Assembly (NCBI GenBank): GCA_023700805.1
Contig: JAMPYF010000011.1
Location: 1 to 64,000, forward strand
Direction: 5' to 3'
Length of the DNA stretch: 64,000 nt
Source of the DNA: Sulfuritalea sp.
GTDB lineage: Bacteria; Pseudomonadota; Gammaproteobacteria; Burkholderiales; Rhodocyclaceae
A program made the translations under genes and the position numbers. Below the pieces are notes generated by a model. It was not told the origin of the DNA and searched no databases. It worked only from the letters and a program-made list of their open reading frames with translations. Positions 1 to 8,001 of the stretch are shown here, piece by piece; positions within the stretch are counted from its first letter, which is position 1; every line of letters starts with the position of its first letter.

Positions 1-203
1 GCGGCATCGGGCTGCGGCGGTGGCGCATATTCGGCGCCCAGCGGCGGCCAGCCGTGTTGCAGATCCTGGCGGCCGTCGGCGGGCTGGGTGGAGAAGTATG
101 AACTGCCGCGCCGGACAGGGTCCGCTGCCTGCGCGACGGCGTGCAGGGCAAGGCCGGTGAGGAGGAGGGCGGGCCAGCGGGAATGGCGGGGGCGTAGGGG
201 CAT
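1..203 (-). CDS. Secreted protein, N-terminal part only (runs off the window)
   Basis: Open on the minus strand from an ATG at 203 to the window edge, so it is absent from the ORF track. The 67 visible residues begin with a basic stretch (MPLRPRHSR), a hydrophobic core and a signal-peptidase-like end (HAVAQA, then ADP), which is a typical Sec signal peptide. The following segment is Pro/Gly/Gln-rich and polar. No family can be named. A perfect inverted repeat covers the start codon. It is more G+C-rich than the genes at 312-7318 and may belong to the backbone or to an older insertion. Confidence 0.6.
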   Translation of the reverse strand, partial: MPLRPRHSRWPALLLTGLALHAVAQAADPVRRGSSYFSTQPADGRQDLQHGWPPLGAEYAPPPQPDA

Positions 204-229
204 TGAAGGTGTCTTTAGGAACCTTCAAT
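202..229. promoter_or_regulatory. 9-bp perfect inverted repeat over a start codon
   Basis: ATTGAAGGT at 202-210 and ACCTTCAAT at 221-229 are exact reverse complements separated by 11 bases. The left arm includes two bases of the start codon of the secreted protein, so the dyad could be an operator or an mRNA hairpin hiding the start. Confidence 0.4.
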
Positions 230-311
230 CAACAGCGTCCGAATGCCGCAATCGTAGTGGCCTGCGCCAATTCGGGATCTTTCGATCCAAGTGCAAACTT
301 CGGGCAGCAGA

Positions 312-773
312 CTACTGCCCGCCCACTGACCGCTGCGTATCGCGTACGGTCCGCAATTCCTTCCAGGCCTTGTAGAGGTAGATTGGACCGACCACGATAC
401 CAATCACCGCTGCTGCTCCCGCCTGCAGCGCCAAGTTCAGCCAGCGCATGGACATAAAGATATAGCCGCCGCTGGGCGCGAAATAGCGCCGCAGGAAACT
501 CCATCCCGGCGGGAAGAATACTGCCATCAAGGAATACAGGACGAGATCTGCCGGCGGCACGTGACCCCACAAAATGACAGGGGTCACGATCCCAAGGGCA
601 GCCATCAACGCCAGTTGCTTCCACAGCGACGTGGAAACGTTCTGGTTAATGACCAAGGCGCAGTTCCCGCATAGCGGCGGAGTAAATACCGATACGCAGT
701 CGGCACAAAGTCCCCTCCCACAACTGTTGCAGGTGCCTACCGCGCCCAACTCGATGTGTTCTGCACAATTCAT
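312..773 (-). CDS. B-box-type zinc-finger membrane protein
   Basis: A 153-aa protein. The first ~45 residues hold paired Cys/His motifs (CAEH, CNSCGRGLCADC, CGNC), the pattern of short B-box-like zinc-binding heads found on small bacterial membrane proteins. The rest has three or four hydrophobic segments (around LALMAALGIVTPVILW, LVLYSLMAVFF and LQAGAAAVIGIVV), so it is an inner-membrane protein with a cytoplasmic zinc head. The start at 773 is preferred to the ORF-track start at 791 because GGGGAGGAG lies six bases upstream. It diverges from the HTH gene at 896 across the two operator dyads and is a likely regulatory target. Function unknown. Confidence 0.7.
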   Translation of the reverse strand: MNCAEHIELGAVGTCNSCGRGLCADCVSVFTPPLCGNCALVINQNVSTSLWKQLALMAALGIVTPVILWGHVPPADLVLYSLMAVFFPPGWSFLRRYFAPSGGYIFMSMRWLNLALQAGAAAVIGIVVGPIYLYKAWKELRTVRDTQRSVGGQ

Positions 774-818
774 GTCTGCTCCTCCCCGCAACCGTACTGT
801 TTGAATGGTTATCAGGTG

Positions 819-845
819 GGCATACTAAGTAATCCTTAGTATGCC
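819..845. promoter_or_regulatory. Operator-like dyad O1 (CTAAG-N5-CTTAG, 11-bp arms)
   Basis: GGCATACTAAG (819-829) and CTTAGTATGCC (835-845) are perfect reverse complements around five bases. The core matches O2 34 bp away. It lies in the divergent region between the zinc-finger gene and the HTH gene, where an autoregulator would bind. Confidence 0.6.
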
Positions 846-858
846 GTCAATCGGTTTC

Positions 859-873
859 CTAAGACTCTCTTAG
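859..873. promoter_or_regulatory. Operator-like dyad O2 (CTAAG-N5-CTTAG)
   Basis: CTAAG (859-863), five bases, CTTAG (869-873): same core and same spacer length as O1. The centres are 34 bp apart, close to three helical turns, so two dimers could bind the same face of the DNA. It ends 22 bp before the HTH start codon. Confidence 0.6.
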
Positions 874-895
874 TCCTCATCAAAGGGGACTAAAC

Positions 896-1210
896 ATGGA
901 GGGGAAGGCGACGTTCGCCAGGCGGCTACGGGAGGCTCGCGAAGCGGTCAGTATTTCTCAGAAACAACTGGGCGTTCTTGCCGGGATCGATCAGTTCGTT
1001 GCCAGCGCCCGGATCAATCAGTATGAGCGTGGCAAACACGTCCCGGATCTGCTCACTGCGCAGCGGCTGGCAGCTGAACTGAAGGTTCCCGTGTCCTACC
1101 TCTATGAACCTGATGACAATATCGCGGCCTTGCTTCGCATTGCAGGGCGATTGCCAAGCCACAAATTAAGCAAGTTGCTCAAGGCGTTCAGTGGCGCCAC
1201 CGCGTCCTGA
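896..1210 (+). CDS. XRE-family HTH transcriptional regulator
   Basis: A 104-aa protein with one Cro/C1-type helix-turn-helix at about residues 8-70: RLREAREAVSISQKQLG, then the recognition region and INQYERGKHVPDLLTAQRLA, ending in the common VPVSYLYEPDD segment. The ~35-residue tail is too short for a sensor domain. AGGGGAC precedes the ATG. Two identical-core dyads (O1, O2) sit just upstream, so it probably represses its own and the divergent promoter. Its place at the edge of the accessory region fits an island-borne regulator. Confidence 0.85.
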   Translation: MEGKATFARRLREAREAVSISQKQLGVLAGIDQFVASARINQYERGKHVPDLLTAQRLAAELKVPVSYLYEPDDNIAALLRIAGRLPSHKLSKLLKAFSGATAS

Positions 1211-1451
1211 CCCGGAGGGGAAGCAAGCATCGGTCAAGCATGCAGCGTGGCTGGTGCACGGAATGGACGATGCCGATGCTTACAGCGGCAAAAGCCAGGC
1301 TTTTGACACTGGCCACTGGCCGAGCACCGCCTTTTATGTGGATCTACATAAGGTGGATGCATGCCGTTGACCGTAGAAGCCCGAAAGGCCAAAACTGCCA
1401 TCAATGATCGATTGCTCTGTGTTAGTGGTTGAGGTCTAGTGCGCGGTTGAT
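1211..1451. other. Intergenic gap with an 18-bp near-palindrome
   Basis: There is no credible gene between the convergent HTH and 335-aa genes. TTATGT (1334-1339) and ACATAA (1346-1351) flank GGATCT and form a near-palindrome. It has no T-run, so a terminator role is uncertain. Confidence 0.4.
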
Positions 1452-2459
1452 CTAGTCCTCCTCTAGCAGATCCAGCCGGTCTCTAGTCCTCGCTATGATT
1501 TCAGAGCGGTTGTGGATTGCTAACGGCTTTAGCCAGCGCCGCTTGCTCCTGATCTTCTCGGCCAAACAGACATCTATGTCAACCGTATGACTCGAAGTCA
1601 ATGCGTATCCAAGCAATTCCATTTCGCGTGTGTCTTTGTCATCAACCACTTCAATTTCGCCCAGTTGTAGGTGTGACAAACGAATCCACTCCGGGTCCTG
1701 GGAGTTGCCTTCCAAGATGTAGCCTCCATTTCGTCCGCCTTGAATGAGATGGCAACCGGCAAGCGAGTACGTATCGGTCGACAGAGCGTCCGCTGCAACA
1801 ATATGATTCCCCCCGAGCGTCCTTTCCCCCAAGGCCGAATACCGAATGGTTTGCGCCTGACCGCCGGAACGCCCGTAGCTATTTCGCGAGACCTTCTCAT
1901 CTGGACTCTCTGCGAGCTTTGCAACAGCGTCTTCCAGCGTGAGACTGCTCGCTTCCGCCTGATCAACGAGCTGATTACCGACATCCACCGCTGCCATGGA
2001 TATCTTTGACGCACATTCAGCAATTTTTTGGGCTTCAGCAAGCGACGATTCTGCAATCGGCAGTGAAGGTTCCCGATGATTCGATAGCTCAACTTGATCA
2101 GAGTCCTTGGACGTCTGATCTTCATGGGTAACAGCATCAACTGGATGCTCGGGATTGCGCGCTACATCAAGCGAGCCTTGATCGGTTGCCGGGACAACGA
2201 GCTTCAGCTTACAGCGGGCAGGAAGTTCAATAATCACCTCGCCATATGCAGTTTGAGGGCACACCCGTTTGAGATCGGCACCTGCTTGGTTGAGCTGCTG
2301 AATTGCACTTGCAAGCGTTATCGCATGCCCGGGGAACGTCGCATCCGTCGAAGAAACGACACCGAAACGGTTGGTCTGTAGGCACTTGAGATCGAGCTTT
2401 CTCATCCTGCTATTCCTTAAATATTTTTTCCGGGGCTTACTTTCCGAATTTTTCTTCAT
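1452..2459 (-). CDS. Unknown 335-aa partner of the large recombinase-like protein
   Basis: Not recognised. The start chosen is ATG 2459 (MKKNSES...), which overlaps the upstream stop as ATGA and has AAGGAG eight bases upstream. The 349-aa ORF-track start would lie inside the previous gene without need. The N-terminus is Lys/Arg-rich (KPRKKYLRNSRMRK), suggesting nucleic-acid contact. The middle is acidic, low-complexity and Ala/Glu-rich, possibly helical. The C-terminal ~120 residues look folded, with a basic end (EKIRSKRRWLKPLAI). Tight coupling suggests it works with the 1616-aa protein. Confidence 0.6.
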   Translation of the reverse strand: MKKNSESKPRKKYLRNSRMRKLDLKCLQTNRFGVVSSTDATFPGHAITLASAIQQLNQAGADLKRVCPQTAYGEVIIELPARCKLKLVVPATDQGSLDVARNPEHPVDAVTHEDQTSKDSDQVELSNHREPSLPIAESSLAEAQKIAECASKISMAAVDVGNQLVDQAEASSLTLEDAVAKLAESPDEKVSRNSYGRSGGQAQTIRYSALGERTLGGNHIVAADALSTDTYSLAGCHLIQGGRNGGYILEGNSQDPEWIRLSHLQLGEIEVVDDKDTREMELLGYALTSSHTVDIDVCLAEKIRSKRRWLKPLAIHNRSEIIARTRDRLDLLEED

Positions 2460-5400
2460 GGCGCGTCTCCTTGGGTCATCAACAAAATGGACAGAGCACA
2501 AACACTGACTAGAAATGAAAGTTGGGGTGATGCCCGCGACTTGCCGGGGGCTTTGGGTCCCTTTTCGGGCAGAAACTTGAGTGATGCTTGAATACCTCGC
2601 TTGAAATATCGAGATGGCAATCCTTTCGATCGCTTAATGCCAATGTCGTCCCAGCGATCCAGGATATAGTTGTCCATGGAGGAATTGCTGCCGGGATTGA
2701 GATCGGCTTCCAGCTCGATACCATTTGCCCGCCAGGCACCGACCCAGGGCCTCAATTCAAGAATGTCTTCAGGATTCGTGAAGCCCCACGGATCCCCGAT
2801 TTCGGACATGACGGTCACCAGGCGGTTGATGGCGGCGGGGTGCGGAGACACGGCTTTCATCGCGATGGCCAAACCACCCCCAAGCACCTCGTCAACAAAC
2901 ACATCCCGGTTGATATCTTCTCGGGCCTTAAGAAGTGAGACGCGGCGGCGATTCAGCGCAGTGATGCCTTTTTCTAACGTCCGGGCGGAATCCGATGTCA
3001 TTTTTGAGGCAAGCTGCGAGGCATTTTCCGATTCGCCGAGGAGCCTCAATCCGACATACAGCGCTGAGCCCGTTGAGACATCTTCACCGACGAAGTCAGG
3101 ATTCCACGGAAGCTGATCCTGGCCCTCCACGACTAAGCTTGAGAGTTGGATTAGCTTTACGCCAGTGTTGGGTACAGAGGCGGGATCGAAACCTTCAAAT
3201 ACGTCGAATTGTGAAGTACCAAGCCGAGAGATCCGCTTCCTGTACGTAGCCTCGGGAATCCCGGTTACCTTTGACAAAAACTTCGTGGAGGGTTTGCAGT
3301 TCAGATCGTCATTGATCTTGGTGACCCAGTTGCGGCGATGGACATCGAAGTTGTGGGCGTAGTTTTCCATTGGCACGTCAGGGGCGCTTTGTCCCGCCGC
3401 AACCGTGATGCGAAACATTCCCTGCCGAGCATCAAGTGTCCGTTGGGGGCGCATCGCTTTGTGTGGGTTCAAGAGGGAATCAATCCGCTGTGAGATGACG
3501 CAGCCTCTGGTGTCGTGCGGCCGGATCACGGCGGAGCCGGTTGCGCGGGTCAGCGCTTCGCAGATCAAGATATGAATTCGCCGCGCTGTCCGCGTCGTTC
3601 TCGGATCATCGTTATCCCCGAAGATCCGGACGAGGCGATCATTCGGAAATCGTGCTTCACGTTGCTCACAGATCTCCTCGAGACTGGCAACAAGTTCCTC
3701 CTCGAAGATCTCCAGTACGCGCGGCGCATTGCCGGTCTTCAGATCCGCCCCCGCCTCCCAGGTGATGACGAGATGAGGATGGTCAACCTCAAGCAACACA
3801 TCACACAACCGCAGATTTGCTATCCCATCCCACCGATGCGGCTGCTGAAGCAGCAATTGCAAGGCGACGGCAGCCAGATGCCAATCGTCACCAACACTGA
3901 TCTGCAGATCACTGAGCAAACGGACGGCGATTTCTCCCTCACTGAGGGATGGCATCTCAGCGTACGTAAGTGAAGCGGGGGGTGGCCCCGAGCGCCGAAA
4001 CGCTCGCAAATCGATTCCCATCCACTCCAGTGCGTGGTTGATGGCAGTACGATCAGGGCTTTCATTGGCGGATCCGTCTTCGTTTTCCAGGCAGGAAATG
4101 ACCAGAGATTTCCAATCAACCTGGGACGATCCGAACTCTGCCAAAGCAACGGCAGCCATTTCGAGGAACCGCCTCGCCCCGGTCTCATAGCGGATGATAG
4201 TAAAGATGTTCTTCTGGCTCTGGCACAGATAAAGCAGATAACTCGTCGTGATGTATTCCTGACTGGATGTCTCAAAATCCGGGAGAATGGCCTCCAGATA
4301 ACTAGATAGCCATTCAATCTGGCTTTTGTGAGATTTGTGTCCCTTAGCATTTCGCGCCGCCTTCTTCAGGGCTTGAAGGATTTTTTCCGGGCTGCGCGGC
4401 TGACGGCGATGCTGCCCCCGGCGGGTATCAAACCTCGGATGTTCGATCAATCCAAGCTTATGACGTGCGACAGTTTCCGGACGCGAAGTACGTGTGAATC
4501 GAAAACCCCGCACCCATCCATACAAAACACCGGGCATTCGTATCGCGTAACAAGCGGACGCACACGTCATCACAAACTCGAAACCTCGACCAGCGGCTTC
4601 AGGAAGTCCCCGATTCAGGAATTCATCGAGCGTCTTGTCGAGGTCGGCAAAGGTGACGGGAGCCTGGCTTGGCTCGAGGATGTTCTGGACGAGTCGTACC
4701 GTGGTCTCGGATAACCAGGTTCTCCGGATCCCAAGGCGCGTCGGCACGCAATCGATAAAGTTTTCCCGCTCATGCCGATAGAGTGTCCCTGTTTGCAATT
4801 CGTGTAACAGCCCATCAAGCTCGTCCCGGTGGATGACACCATCCTCAATGACCAGGCTCAGTGCTACCCCGAGCCATCCACTGGGCGGGGCATGCCGGCG
4901 CCAGGAACGGAACAATTTCTCATAGCTGCTCGCGAGGACGACGGTCCCGTCCTCAAAGGGACATGGCTCCGCTCGCCGAGAAGGATGATCCTCAGGCCAG
5001 TCAGGGGAGGACTGAAGTAGACTGGGGATGTATTGAGACAGCTTGGTCCTGGTCGCCACAAAAGGGAGCGGGCGTGGCGAAAGATCCGGTGCGGTAGGCA
5101 AGGAAAGGGTGCTGAGCCAATTCTCAATGACATCAGCGCATGCCTGCTGCGATTCTTGGGGAACGGCCGCGCTCCAACTAGAAAAGGCTTCTTGACCAGG
5201 ATAGCCCCGCCCCATCCAACCCATGATGGCGGCACTATCCAATTCGGCTTCCCGGAAAAGCCAATCGAGGAGATGCCGACCCCCATTGTTTTTGATGTCG
5301 TACTCACTATAGAGCGTGGCCAAATCGCCAGCGCCCAGCGGAATCACTTCACCTTTTTCCCCGAACAGGAAGAACAACGGGTGAACATCGCCGTCGAGGC

Positions 5401-7306
5401 TGATGTCGATGGCGGATGCGATTTTGTTGGCGAGCGCGCGGTCCTCCGAATACAGACGGTAGGCAAGGAGCTGAAGCCACGAGAGGTAGGTGTTGAGCCA
5501 ATTGCGCAGGGTCGGACACAAGAAGGCCAGTCTGCGCTCGTGATAAGGCGCGGTGCGCTTGTCCGTGCTTACCGCCACACCACTGGCCGGATCAATCCTG
5601 GAACGAGTAATGGTCTCTTCGGTTAATTCCCTTCCGGCCAGCAGCAATTTCAGGACGGCATAGATTCTGGTGGCTACCTTGTTGTGCGCAGCGAACAGCT
5701 TTTTCTTCGTCGCCCGCTTGGGTAATAGTTTGATTTGCCTACTCGTTTCCGCGAAGGCCGAGGTCAGAAATGCACCGACGTTCTGAATATCGGGGAGCCA
5801 AATTGAGCCAGTGTCTTCAGGGATTTCTACGGACAACTTTCCGGAAAATCCGATGCTCCGGTAGGCCTTACCGAGAATTTCAGCGAGCCGGGTCCCGCGC
5901 ATCGTGAAGTAATTAAAATTCGCACTCGTGCCCACGGTGAAGTCGAGTCCGATTCCTGACGCATACGCTTCGTCGTGGCAAAGGGACAAAATGTGGCGCG
6001 CCCATGTTTTGGAGAGACGAGTCAGGGTTGGCCGGTGAGACGTCAGAGAGAGGCTCCGGAGCATGGACTTAGTCGTTTTGGCAAGATCTGCCATGTCCGC
6101 TTGAAACAACTGATCAACGCTTGGCGGATTGCCCATCTTGCTTGCACGCCGTCGCAGGTCTTTGGCAACTTCCAGCGGCAGTGGAATTCTCATGATGCGG
6201 TCATTGGGGGAGCGCTGAAAGGGCTTTCCCTGGGGATGACTTGAAATTATCTCGTCCAAGTTCACACAGATGCAGCCTGCCTCCACATCGACCCATATGC
6301 CGGCACCTTTGGCAGGAGAGGTTGGAATTTTGGAGAACCGGGTTGGAAGCACGCGGGTGAAGAGGGTCAGAAGTGCGGCTAGACCTTCCTCAACGCAAAT
6401 GTTCTCCCACTGGCCGATGACCAGCGGAATGGTGAGTTCAAGTTCATAGGGCTGCATCCCGTGATAGGTGGGAATTCCAGAAAACACCCTGACGCCGGCC
6501 TTCCCAGGTTCGGCGAGAAAGTCACGGAGGGGATCGGAAGGAGTCCTTTCCTCGGACGAAGCAGGCTCGCCGTCATCATCTTCGTCGTCCTCGACCTCTT
6601 CGACCTTTTTTGTCGGTGCCACAAAAGTTGCAGCTGGTCCCTGGTCCTCAAACGGATTGTTCAGGTTGGCTTCGAGTGCCTGGATCAGATGCACAATCAG
6701 TCGGGCAGTCTGGGAGTCAATTTCATAGCACTGCCGAAGTTCTCTCAGTTGGTGGGCCTGAATGCCTTCCGGCACCAGGGACTCGGGACCATCACCGCCG
6801 AGCCAGCGATTGAGCTCCCCGGTCAGGTCCGCAGAAATCTGATCTCTACCCGCAAGCAACTTGAGGGCAAGAAGCCCGCGTACCGCCCGAACAGCGCGGT
6901 GACGCTTGGCTGTCAGGCTTTTACCGAGGGGTGACAAAAAATCGCGGAGCGGACTTTTCCGTTGGCTGCGGAGGGATCCCATGTCACGTACGTGATCATC
7001 CCTCCACCCAGCGATCAGTTTGGTCCGAAGATCTTCCAGGGAATTCGCCCAAGGCGGGACATCAATAATATTGCGCAACTCGGCCAGATCGGCTCTGAGT
7101 TCGCCAAGCAGACCCTGCAGCCCGACCCCGGATTCAGGAAGCAAGAATGTTTTTACTAGCTGGTCAAGAACAATGACACCCGAGCTGTCGAGGCAATGCC
7201 GTACAGCGTCTAGCGAGAATTTCGTCGGGGTTTTGGCTATGTCTGGGCGAGTCCAAGCCTCGCCGGTGGGCGATTCGATAGGGGCACCACAAGTTACGGT
7301 ATCCAT
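2456..7306 (-). CDS. Very large protein with a tyrosine-recombinase core (~1616 aa)
   Basis: The ATG at 7306 has GGAGC seven bases upstream; the ORF-track start at 7318 is a TTG. Most of the protein is unfamiliar, with an acidic run (VEEVEDDEDDDGE) near residue 235. At about 1155-1320 it carries a phage-integrase-like catalytic block: Arg in HRWDGIANLRLCDV (~1158), Lys in LKTGNAPRV (~1190), HDTR (~1264-1267) and a terminal Tyr in ENYAHNFD (~1316). The box II His/Trp position reads Gln (AGQSAPD). About 300 residues follow, ending in a hydrophobic stretch (LSFLVSVCALSILLM). Ordinary integrases are 300-450 aa. Its 5' end faces the tRNA-Arg fragment at 7954-8001. The recombinase assignment rests on motif order; the rest is unknown. 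Confidence 0.6.
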   Translation of the reverse strand: MDTVTCGAPIESPTGEAWTRPDIAKTPTKFSLDAVRHCLDSSGVIVLDQLVKTFLLPESGVGLQGLLGELRADLAELRNIIDVPPWANSLEDLRTKLIAGWRDDHVRDMGSLRSQRKSPLRDFLSPLGKSLTAKRHRAVRAVRGLLALKLLAGRDQISADLTGELNRWLGGDGPESLVPEGIQAHQLRELRQCYEIDSQTARLIVHLIQALEANLNNPFEDQGPAATFVAPTKKVEEVEDDEDDDGEPASSEERTPSDPLRDFLAEPGKAGVRVFSGIPTYHGMQPYELELTIPLVIGQWENICVEEGLAALLTLFTRVLPTRFSKIPTSPAKGAGIWVDVEAGCICVNLDEIISSHPQGKPFQRSPNDRIMRIPLPLEVAKDLRRRASKMGNPPSVDQLFQADMADLAKTTKSMLRSLSLTSHRPTLTRLSKTWARHILSLCHDEAYASGIGLDFTVGTSANFNYFTMRGTRLAEILGKAYRSIGFSGKLSVEIPEDTGSIWLPDIQNVGAFLTSAFAETSRQIKLLPKRATKKKLFAAHNKVATRIYAVLKLLLAGRELTEETITRSRIDPASGVAVSTDKRTAPYHERRLAFLCPTLRNWLNTYLSWLQLLAYRLYSEDRALANKIASAIDISLDGDVHPLFFLFGEKGEVIPLGAGDLATLYSEYDIKNNGGRHLLDWLFREAELDSAAIMGWMGRGYPGQEAFSSWSAAVPQESQQACADVIENWLSTLSLPTAPDLSPRPLPFVATRTKLSQYIPSLLQSSPDWPEDHPSRRAEPCPFEDGTVVLASSYEKLFRSWRRHAPPSGWLGVALSLVIEDGVIHRDELDGLLHELQTGTLYRHERENFIDCVPTRLGIRRTWLSETTVRLVQNILEPSQAPVTFADLDKTLDEFLNRGLPEAAGRGFEFVMTCASACYAIRMPGVLYGWVRGFRFTRTSRPETVARHKLGLIEHPRFDTRRGQHRRQPRSPEKILQALKKAARNAKGHKSHKSQIEWLSSYLEAILPDFETSSQEYITTSYLLYLCQSQKNIFTIIRYETGARRFLEMAAVALAEFGSSQVDWKSLVISCLENEDGSANESPDRTAINHALEWMGIDLRAFRRSGPPPASLTYAEMPSLSEGEIAVRLLSDLQISVGDDWHLAAVALQLLLQQPHRWDGIANLRLCDVLLEVDHPHLVITWEAGADLKTGNAPRVLEIFEEELVASLEEICEQREARFPNDRLVRIFGDNDDPRTTRTARRIHILICEALTRATGSAVIRPHDTRGCVISQRIDSLLNPHKAMRPQRTLDARQGMFRITVAAGQSAPDVPMENYAHNFDVHRRNWVTKINDDLNCKPSTKFLSKVTGIPEATYRKRISRLGTSQFDVFEGFDPASVPNTGVKLIQLSSLVVEGQDQLPWNPDFVGEDVSTGSALYVGLRLLGESENASQLASKMTSDSARTLEKGITALNRRRVSLLKAREDINRDVFVDEVLGGGLAIAMKAVSPHPAAINRLVTVMSEIGDPWGFTNPEDILELRPWVGAWRANGIELEADLNPGSNSSMDNYILDRWDDIGIKRSKGLPSRYFKRGIQASLKFLPEKGPKAPGKSRASPQLSFLVSVCALSILLMTQGDAP

Positions 7307-7475
7307 AACAAGCTCCAAAACGAAGACGACAAAAAGCCGGTGACGTCAAAGTGACGTACGAGCGGAAGAAACTGCTTGCGTGGGAAAGCCTTGTCGCTAC
7401 GGGAAGAAGCGAGTGGCGAGTGGCCTAAACAGACGGGGCCAACCGAGGCAAAGCCAAGGTGACTAATCCTTTAGA

Positions 7476-7488
7476 ACTCAATTTGAGT
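7476..7488. repeat. Dyad ACTCAA-t-TTGAGT
   Basis: Perfect 6-bp arms around one base in the recombinase leader. Role unknown. Confidence 0.4.
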
Positions 7489-7569
7489 GGGAAATTTTGG
7501 GCGCACTACGCCTGTCCGTGCGGGAACTAGGCGCCCACAAGCCAGAACAGACGCTTTTCACGGCGCTGT

Positions 7570-7589
7570 GAACGCCAAAACCGGCGTTC
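7570..7589 (+). terminator. Hairpin GAACGCC-N6-GGCGTTC followed by GTTTT
   Basis: Perfect 7-bp arms at 7570-7576 and 7583-7589, followed by GTTTTAC on the plus strand. It could be a weak intrinsic terminator for plus-strand transcription or a protein-binding dyad. Confidence 0.35.
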
Positions 7590-7751
7590 GTTTTACTTGC
7601 AGCTCAGTGCTGCCTCGCGGTGGAACTTTGATCCGCGAATTTAGCGGGTCGTAACGGAGACCCGTGACCGGTCGGCTACTGGTGCCAACGCCCGCATCAT
7701 AATTCAACTCTTGAAAAGTATGCAATACTTATAGCAGAGCAGTAGTCATTT

Positions 7752-7772
7752 CTCGGGTTCTCAGAACCCGAG
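7752..7772. repeat. 21-bp near-perfect palindrome CTCGGGTTCT-c-AGAACCCGAG
   Basis: Ten-base arms are exact reverse complements around a single central C. It lies in the leader about 180 bp from the tRNA-Arg fragment. Its length and symmetry suggest a dimeric protein site. Confidence 0.55.
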
Positions 7773-7953
7773 TTGGATAGTGGATTTGTTAGATCGTTTG
7801 TGACATGTCTGCCCGAAATCGTGATTCGGCGTTGTTGAATGTCACAAAGTGGGTGACGGATTTTTTCAGTGCATTCAGTCAGATCAAGCATAGGGTTTGT
7901 ATTCGGATCTCTGGCGCCCTCTTAATAACTGTCAAAAACTACTATCTGCTTTT

Positions 7954-8001
7954 CCCTCCGAAGCCAGGGGGTTGTGGGTTCGATCCCCGCCGAGCGCGCC
8001 A
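7954..8001 (+). other. 3'-end fragment of a tRNA-Arg gene (putative att site / island edge)
   Basis: The stretch ends with a complete T arm (GTGGG TTCGATC CCCGC), the 3' acceptor strand CGAGCGC, discriminator G and encoded CCA. Upstream, CCTCCGAAGCCAGGGGG resembles the anticodon-arm 3' half of tRNA-Arg(CCU), but no D arm or 5' acceptor strand (expected GCGCTCG) is present, so it is not a working tRNA. Such 3' tRNA duplicates are typical marks left by tyrosine-recombinase integration. The accessory-to-backbone switch occurs here. The intact tRNA should lie left of the window. Confidence 0.65.

Larger units (their letters stand above)
7307..7953. other. Non-coding leader of the recombinase gene, rich in inverted repeats
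   Basis: About 650 bp without a convincing gene; the short ORFs at 7697-7891 and 7805-8050 lack ribosome sites and family resemblance. It holds two TGACGT repeats next to the start (7341-7346 and 7352-7357, the first within palindrome TGACGTCA) and three separate dyads listed individually. Its position between a recombinase-like gene and a tRNA-derived att site makes it a candidate recombination or regulatory region. Confidence 0.5.

Noticed and set aside
6983-6994. 12-bp palindrome TCACGTACGTGA
   Set aside because: It lies within the recombinase-like coding sequence with no partner site; short perfect palindromes of this size are expected by chance.
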